This document shows, one piece after another, positions 7,495 to 10,843 of a stretch of 10,843 nt of DNA. The stretch spans positions 1 through 10,843 of the forward strand of contig JAIXRT010000064.1 of assembly GCA_027485075.1 (NCBI GenBank), in the 5' to 3' direction. Numbering within the stretch: position 1 is the stretch's first letter; every line of letters begins with the position of its first letter. Source of the DNA: Cytophagaceae bacterium (lineage in GTDB: Bacteria > Bacteroidota > Bacteroidia > Cytophagales > Spirosomataceae). The position numbers were made by a program, and so were the translations under genes. The notes under the pieces were generated by a model. The model did no database searches, was not told the DNA's origin, and was given only the letters and a program-made list of their open reading frames with translations.

Positions 7495-7502
7495 CAAAAA
7501 TA
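7495..7502 (-). promoter_or_regulatory. -7 promoter element of the recN operon
   Basis: On the minus strand this reads TATTTTTG, an exact TAnnTTTG match. A TTG lies 22 bp upstream (7525-7527 on the plus strand as CAA), a reasonable -33 element. Transcription would begin near 7489, about 21 nt before the recN ATG at 7467. Confidence 0.6.
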
Positions 7503-7538
7503 ATCTGTTCGGATTTTTATTTCCAAGGTTAAAAGGTT

Positions 7539-7571
7539 TTTGATGAATTTTATCAATATTTTGTACCTTTG
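7539..7571 (+). promoter_or_regulatory. promoter of sucD
   Basis: TTTG (7539-7542) and TACCTTTG (7564-7571) are separated by 21 bp and match the Bacteroidota -33/-7 consensus well. The start site would be near 7577, giving a leader of about 33 nt before the ATG at 7610. No Shine-Dalgarno sequence is present before that ATG. An imperfectly placed inverted repeat TTGAT-N7-ATCAA (7540-7556) overlaps the spacer, but its short arms make an operator role uncertain. This promoter is divergent from that of recN. Confidence 0.75.
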
Positions 7572-7609
7572 AAAAAATTTTTCGCCTACGTTTATTTAAC
7601 CCCAACAAA

Positions 7610-8488
7610 ATGAGTGTTTTAGTTAACAAGAATTCGAAAATTATAGTACAAGGATTTACCGGAACGGAAGGTACCTTTCATGCAGAGCAAATGATTGCAT
7701 ATGGTACGCAAGTTGTTGGAGGGGTTACCCCAGGAAAAGGTGGTGGTACACATTTAGAAAAACCAATTTTTAATACGGTAGCTGACGCAGTTAGCAAGAC
7801 TGGAGCAGATACGTCGATCATTTTTGTTCCCCCAGCATTTGCTGCGGATGCCATTATGGAAGCTGCTGATGCTGGAATTAAAGTCATTATTTGTATTACA
7901 GAAGGAATTCCAACGAAAGATATGATCGTTGCGAAGGAATATATTCAAAACTACGATTGCCGTTTAATTGGGCCAAACTGCCCGGGAGTTATGACGGCTG
8001 AAGAGTGTAAAGTGGGTATTATGCCTGGCTTTATCTTCCAAAAAGGTCGTGTAGGTATTGTTTCTAAGTCAGGAACATTAACGTATGAAGCTGTAGACCA
8101 ACTAACTAAAGCGGGTTTAGGCCAAACGACAGCAATCGGAATCGGTGGTGATCCAATCATCGGAACAACAACGAAAGAAGCCGTAGAGCTTTTAATGAAT
8201 GATCCAGAAACGGAAGGTATCGTGATGATCGGTGAAATCGGTGGAGGTATGGAAGCTGAAGCAGCTCGTTGGATCAAAGCTGATGGTAACCGTAAGCCGG
8301 TAGTTGGTTTTATCGCTGGACAAACAGCGCCAAAAGGTCGTCGTATGGGTCACGCTGGTGCGATTATTGGAGGAGCAGATGATACGGCAGAAGCTAAAAT
8401 GAAGATCATGAAAGAATGTGGTATTCACGTAGTTTACTCTCCTGCTGATATTGGTGAAACAATGATTAAGGCTTTAGCTGGAAAATAA
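7610..8488 (+). CDS. sucD: succinyl-CoA synthetase alpha subunit (TCA cycle)
   Basis: This subunit, with the beta subunit SucC, interconverts succinyl-CoA and succinate with ATP or GTP formation. The 292-aa length is normal. Visible are the CoA-binding N-terminal Rossmann part with [10 protein letters not shown] (15-24), the conserved GPNCPGVM (121-128), KSGTLTYE (153-160), and the C-terminal domain with the phosphorylated catalytic histidine in GHAGA (His248). [12 protein letters not shown] (208-219) is also typical. No sucC gene is adjacent, so the beta subunit must be encoded elsewhere, an arrangement I recall as common in this phylum. Codon use is biased towards GAA, GGT and CGT codons compared with its neighbours, consistent with high expression. 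The next gene begins 13 bp downstream, but a terminator-like hairpin lies just inside it. Confidence 0.97.
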   Translation: MSVLVNKNSKIIVQGFTGTEGTFHAEQMIAYGTQVVGGVTPGKGGGTHLEKPIFNTVADAVSKTGADTSIIFVPPAFAADAIMEAADAGIKVIICITEGIPTKDMIVAKEYIQNYDCRLIGPNCPGVMTAEECKVGIMPGFIFQKGRVGIVSKSGTLTYEAVDQLTKAGLGQTTAIGIGGDPIIGTTTKEAVELLMNDPETEGIVMIGEIGGGMEAEAARWIKADGNRKPVVGFIAGQTAPKGRRMGHAGAIIGGADDTAEAKMKIMKECGIHVVYSPADIGETMIKALAGK

Positions 8489-8501
8489 TAAATTCAAAAG
8501 G

Positions 8502-9692
8502 ATGCTTCCTTTATCTCAAAAATCTGCTTATCTGAACCGTATTGGCCAGGTCAGCAGATTTTTTTTATGTGTTTGTTTTTGTTTCGCGGTGCAATTCGCA
8601 CATGCACAATGGAAGCGTACACATACATTTGATAAGGAATGGATGGTATATCAGCCCAGCGTCAAAGGCTTTTTGCCTTATATCGCAAACAAGCATTTTA
8701 ATTATAAGTCAAAATCACTTGCTTTAAATCCTGCCGATTATCCAAATGGTTTTTTGCGGATTAAATCCGACGCTGATTATCATTTGTTTGTTCAAGGCAC
8801 CTTTCAACGCTTTTTGCCCAAAGATGAATTGTTGCGTTTATCGCTAGATAGTATGCAACAAAAATACAGAGGCGAAGATCAACTCGTATTGACTATTTAT
8901 AGCAATGAGTTAAAAGGGCTGCCAGCTGAATTTAGCATTGAACGAAAAATTCAAGTGAACTCCGACGCAATGGTTGACTTTCTCTCTATCAAGCGACGAG
9001 GGTCTTTTATTTTTTATCAATTTTTTGGATTTTCATTTATCGTTTTAATGCTATGCATAGGCACATTATTTGCCGCATTTCCGCGTTATTTTCAAACGTA
9101 TTATCGGTTTTCTGACTGGATTCATTGGGAAGTAAAAGAGGATGCGGTTTTAAAGAGTCCATTTGCATTCCCCAATTTATGGGTCATTTTCACACTTAGT
9201 CTGTTAACTGCCTTTATTTCATTTTACAATCGGCTGATGGGCCAGTCCGATGAGGCAGTATTTCAATCCTTGGAAAATCTTCAATCCATCGGAGCATCCT
9301 TAGGTTTCATAGGAACAAAGGTCTTTGTTGGATTTATCCTGTTTATTTCGCGGTATTTTATGTTTAAGCTTTTTACGAATCTGTTTCGCTTATCACAAGT
9401 TGCAGAAGCACATTACTTTAAATCTTTACAAACCAACCTTCAGTTTTTTTCTCTATTGTTTGTTGGAATTAGCCTCTATTCTCTTTACCAAGGACCTTTA
9501 ATTTCTATTAATTTGACATATATCTCCTATGTGATTACAGGTTATTTCATAGTTAGATCCTTTTATTTGTTTCAAGTTTTTCGAAAGTCATTCCAAGTAA
9601 ACCAACTATCACTATTGGCTTATTTAGTTCTGATGGAGGGCCAAGTATTGGTCTTTGGATTGCGTGAGCTTATTTTCCCAGAATACATGTAG
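8502..9692 (+). CDS. DUF4271-type integral membrane protein
   Basis: The function is unknown. The 396-aa product has an N-terminal signal sequence (about 12-35, ending AHAQ), a polar stretch of roughly 130 residues expected outside the inner membrane (36-165), and then about six hydrophobic segments near 169-192, 224-243, 267-287, 312-330, 336-356 and 368-388. The membrane part resembles the Bacteroidota family DUF4271, which I know to be found next to hemD, as it is here. The ATG at 8502 is the only start that includes the signal peptide, since the next in-frame Met is residue 48. It begins 13 bp after sucD, but a terminator-like hairpin at 8518-8566 sits within its first 22 codons and may limit read-through from the sucD promoter. 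No separate promoter was recognised. Confidence 0.75.
   Translation: MLPLSQKSAYLNRIGQVSRFFLCVCFCFAVQFAHAQWKRTHTFDKEWMVYQPSVKGFLPYIANKHFNYKSKSLALNPADYPNGFLRIKSDADYHLFVQGTFQRFLPKDELLRLSLDSMQQKYRGEDQLVLTIYSNELKGLPAEFSIERKIQVNSDAMVDFLSIKRRGSFIFYQFFGFSFIVLMLCIGTLFAAFPRYFQTYYRFSDWIHWEVKEDAVLKSPFAFPNLWVIFTLSLLTAFISFYNRLMGQSDEAVFQSLENLQSIGASLGFIGTKVFVGFILFISRYFMFKLFTNLFRLSQVAEAHYFKSLQTNLQFFSLLFVGISLYSLYQGPLISINLTYISYVITGYFIVRSFYLFQVFRKSFQVNQLSLLAYLVLMEGQVLVFGLRELIFPEYM
8518..8566 (+). terminator. terminator-like hairpin within the start of the DUF4271 gene
   Basis: AAAAATCTGCT (8518-8528) is perfectly complementary to AGCAGATTTTT (8553-8563), an 11-bp stem, and a run of eight T residues covers 8559-8566. 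The 24-nt loop can itself pair through GAACC (8534-8538) and GGTC (8549-8552) with one bulged A. This has the form of an intrinsic terminator or attenuator for transcripts coming from sucD, although it lies in codons 6-22 of the next gene. The stem is AT-rich with only three G/C pairs, so its strength is uncertain. Confidence 0.6.
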
Positions 9693-9722
9693 GGGCAATA
9701 ATTTTTTGATTAAAAAAAATCG

Positions 9723-9730
9723 TATATTTG
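9723..9730 (+). promoter_or_regulatory. -7 promoter element of hemD
   Basis: TATATTTG followed by C is an exact match to TAnnTTTG. A TTTG at 9705-9708 is closer (14 bp) than the usual spacing, so the -33 part is poor. Transcription would begin near 9737, leaving about 46 nt of leader before the ATG at 9783 and giving hemD expression independent of the DUF4271 gene. Confidence 0.6.
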
Positions 9731-9738
9731 CAGGCATT

Positions 9739-9758
9739 TTGAGAAATAGAAGTCTCAA
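9739..9758 (+). promoter_or_regulatory. stem-loop at the predicted 5' end of the hemD mRNA
   Basis: TTGAGA (9739-9744) and TCTCAA (9753-9758) form a perfect 6-bp stem around an 8-nt loop. With the start site predicted near 9737, the hairpin would lie at the extreme 5' end of the transcript, where it could protect the mRNA or mark a binding site. There is no T-run, so it is not a terminator. Confidence 0.4.
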
Positions 9759-9782
9759 GCACATTAATTGAATATTGTTCTT

Positions 9783-10571
9783 ATGAGTGAAATTGCAAAT
9801 GGGGTCCAGCAGGATGCCAGTCGGTTAAAGAAAGTTAAAAGTATCTTGGTTACCCAGGCGGCTCCTACGGATGCGAAATCCCCATATTTTGAGATTGAGC
9901 GTAAATACAATGTAAAGGTAGATTTTCGTCCATTTATTGAAGTTCAAGGTATTGCATATAAAGAATTTCGCAAGCAAAAAATTGATATTCTGACGCATAC
10001 AGCTATTATTTTCACTAGTCGTAATGCCATAGATCACTTCTTTCGTATTTGTAAGGAAGCTAAGATTGAGGTTCCTGCGGACATGAAATATTTCTGTATC
10101 ACGGAGCAAACGGCCAATTACCTTCAAAAATATATTGTAATCCGCAAGCGTAAGGTGTTTACAGGTACACGTACGGCGTTGGATTTATTGGAAGTAATTA
10201 AGAAGCATAAGACGGAAAAATTCTTGTTTCCTTGTTCAAACAAGCGTCAAAAAGATTTGCCGGATTACATGGGAACGAATGATTTTCAATTAACAGAAGC
10301 TGTGATGTATGAAACAGTTTCTGCAGATCTTTCTGATTTGGAAAATGTATTTTATGATATAATTGTATTCTACAGTCCTTCAGGGATTACTTCATTGTTT
10401 TTGAATTTTCCAGATTTCAAACAGAATAATACACGTCTTGCAGCCTTTGGCCCTACTACGGCACAAGCAGTAACAGATGCAGGTTTGATTATTGATATTC
10501 AGGCACCGATGCCTAATGCCCCTTCCATGACTGGAGCGCTTGAACATTATATAAAACAAGTGAATAAATAA
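9783..10571 (+). CDS. hemD: uroporphyrinogen-III synthase
   Basis: HemD closes linear hydroxymethylbilane into uroporphyrinogen III with inversion of ring D, the branch point to heme and other tetrapyrroles, in the cytoplasm. The 262-aa protein matches the Bacteroidota form, with ILVTQAAP (21-28), the segment VDFRPFIEVQG (46-56), IIFTSRNAIDHFF (75-87), MKYFCITEQTANYLQKY (101-117), FYSPSGI (196-202), FGPTTAQA (222-229) and the C-terminal PSMTGAL (247-253). These outline the two alpha/beta domains of the family. The ATG at 9783 is preferred to an in-frame TTG five codons upstream (9768). It has its own -7 promoter element and ends in a strong terminator. It lies after the DUF4271 gene and before a PorP/SprF gene. 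No other heme genes are present. Confidence 0.93.
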   Translation: MSEIANGVQQDASRLKKVKSILVTQAAPTDAKSPYFEIERKYNVKVDFRPFIEVQGIAYKEFRKQKIDILTHTAIIFTSRNAIDHFFRICKEAKIEVPADMKYFCITEQTANYLQKYIVIRKRKVFTGTRTALDLLEVIKKHKTEKFLFPCSNKRQKDLPDYMGTNDFQLTEAVMYETVSADLSDLENVFYDIIVFYSPSGITSLFLNFPDFKQNNTRLAAFGPTTAQAVTDAGLIIDIQAPMPNAPSMTGALEHYIKQVNK

Positions 10572-10578
10572 ATCAGTT

Positions 10579-10604
10579 AAGCTCCCACCGGGAGCTTTTT
10601 TTTT
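10579..10604 (+). terminator. intrinsic terminator after hemD
   Basis: GCTCCC (10581-10586) pairs with GGGAGC (10590-10595) around an ACC loop, extended by AA/TT, and is followed by nine T residues (10596-10604). It starts eight bases after the hemD stop codon and separates hemD from the following PorP/SprF gene. Confidence 0.94.
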
Positions 10605-10607
10605 CCT

Positions 10608-10615
10608 TAGATTTG
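10608..10615 (+). promoter_or_regulatory. -7 promoter element of the PorP/SprF gene
   Basis: TAGATTTG matches TAnnTTTG exactly. Transcription would begin near 10621, about 23 nt before the ATG at 10644. The -33 region falls within the hemD terminator and shows no clear TTTG. Because the terminator isolates it from hemD, a separate promoter is needed here. Confidence 0.55.
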
Positions 10616-10643
10616 TCAAGTTATAAAAGGATTGATTTTATTC

Positions 10644-10843
10644 ATGGGCAATTGTACACGTCTTTTTTTGTGGGTCATTTTAGGGATATGTTTCACTCCT
10701 CATATTCAATTGTTTAGTCAATTAGGTCCTAACCTAAGTTTATTTACTCAGAATCGCATCTATCTAAATCCTGCCTATTCGGGAGAAGGTGATCGAACAT
10801 ACATACAGTTACACGTACGTAATCAGTGGACTGGATATCAGAC
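10644..10843 (+). CDS. PorP/SprF-family type IX secretion membrane protein (partial, 3' end outside window)
   Basis: Only the first 66 codons are present. They encode a signal peptide (hydrophobic core about 7-18, likely cleavage at LFS/Q near residue 25) followed by LSLFTQNRIYLNPAYSGEGD and QLHVRNQWTGYQ. The pattern 'YLNPAYSG ... R.QW.G' is the N-terminal signature of the Bacteroidota PorP/SprF outer-membrane barrels. Family members act in type IX protein secretion and gliding, either as the core PorP with the PorK/N ring or as partners that display large adhesins. Which of these this copy is cannot be told without its downstream neighbours. The ATG at 10644 is the first in frame and suits the signal peptide. 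The gene runs off the end of the window. Confidence 0.82.
   Translation, partial: MGNCTRLFLWVILGICFTPHIQLFSQLGPNLSLFTQNRIYLNPAYSGEGDRTYIQLHVRNQWTGYQ

Noticed and set aside
7540..7556. Inverted repeat TTGAT-N7-ATCAA in the sucD promoter spacer as an operator
   Set aside because: Five-base arms in AT-rich DNA are expected by chance and no second copy was seen elsewhere in the window.
7468..7629. In-frame 54-codon upstream extension of recN
   Set aside because: It crosses the recN and sucD promoter elements and the sucD start codon, has no resemblance to RecN, and the ATG at 7467 gives the standard RecN N-terminus.
7951..8277. 108-codon open frame on the minus strand opposite sucD
   Set aside because: It is low-complexity (Ile/Pro/Ser-rich) and lies fully within the conserved sucD coding region, so it is a shadow of biased codon use.
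9768..9782. TTG start giving a five-residue longer HemD
   Set aside because: The ATG at 9783 lies just downstream, and TTG adds no conserved residues.

Overview
The window looks like a chromosomal segment from a Bacteroidota bacterium, probably of the Cytophagales type. Four points support this: promoter -7 elements of the TAnnTTTG form stand in front of several genes; Shine-Dalgarno sequences are nearly absent; many short signal peptides end in AQ or in a lipobox; and several gene families are Bacteroidota-specific (the DUF4271 protein, the HemD variant, and a PorP/SprF type IX secretion protein). No tRNA, rRNA, CRISPR array, insertion sequence or phage gene was seen. The density is that of core-genome housekeeping DNA.

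Layout. 1-228 is AT-rich upstream sequence with no supported gene. A short-form 2-isopropylmalate synthase (leuA, +) ends in a strong intrinsic terminator and meets a convergent MscS-type channel gene (-). The mscS gene is divergent from an operon of an outer-membrane barrel-like protein and LptC (+). lptC runs tail-to-tail, with an 8-bp overlap, into a four-gene minus-strand operon that reads recN, a small lipoprotein, a SCO-family copper chaperone and a lipoprotein cytochrome c. recN is divergent from sucD (+). After sucD come a DUF4271 membrane protein, hemD with its own promoter, an intrinsic terminator, and the start of a PorP/SprF gene cut by the window end.

How the genes work together. 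leuA and sucD serve leucine synthesis and the TCA cycle. The barrel-like protein with LptC suggests envelope and LPS transport. SCO, the small His/Met-containing lipoprotein and cytochrome c look like a respiratory copper/electron-transfer module, unexpectedly co-transcribed with the DNA-repair ATPase RecN. DUF4271, HemD and PorP/SprF sit together, with HemD providing the heme branch of tetrapyrrole synthesis.

The least ordinary observations are a terminator-like hairpin inside the first codons of the DUF4271 gene, the uncharacterised lipoprotein between recN and the SCO gene, a stem-loop at the predicted 5' end of the hemD transcript, and a LeuA that lacks the leucine-sensing domain. I did not find convincing evidence of a wholly new system.
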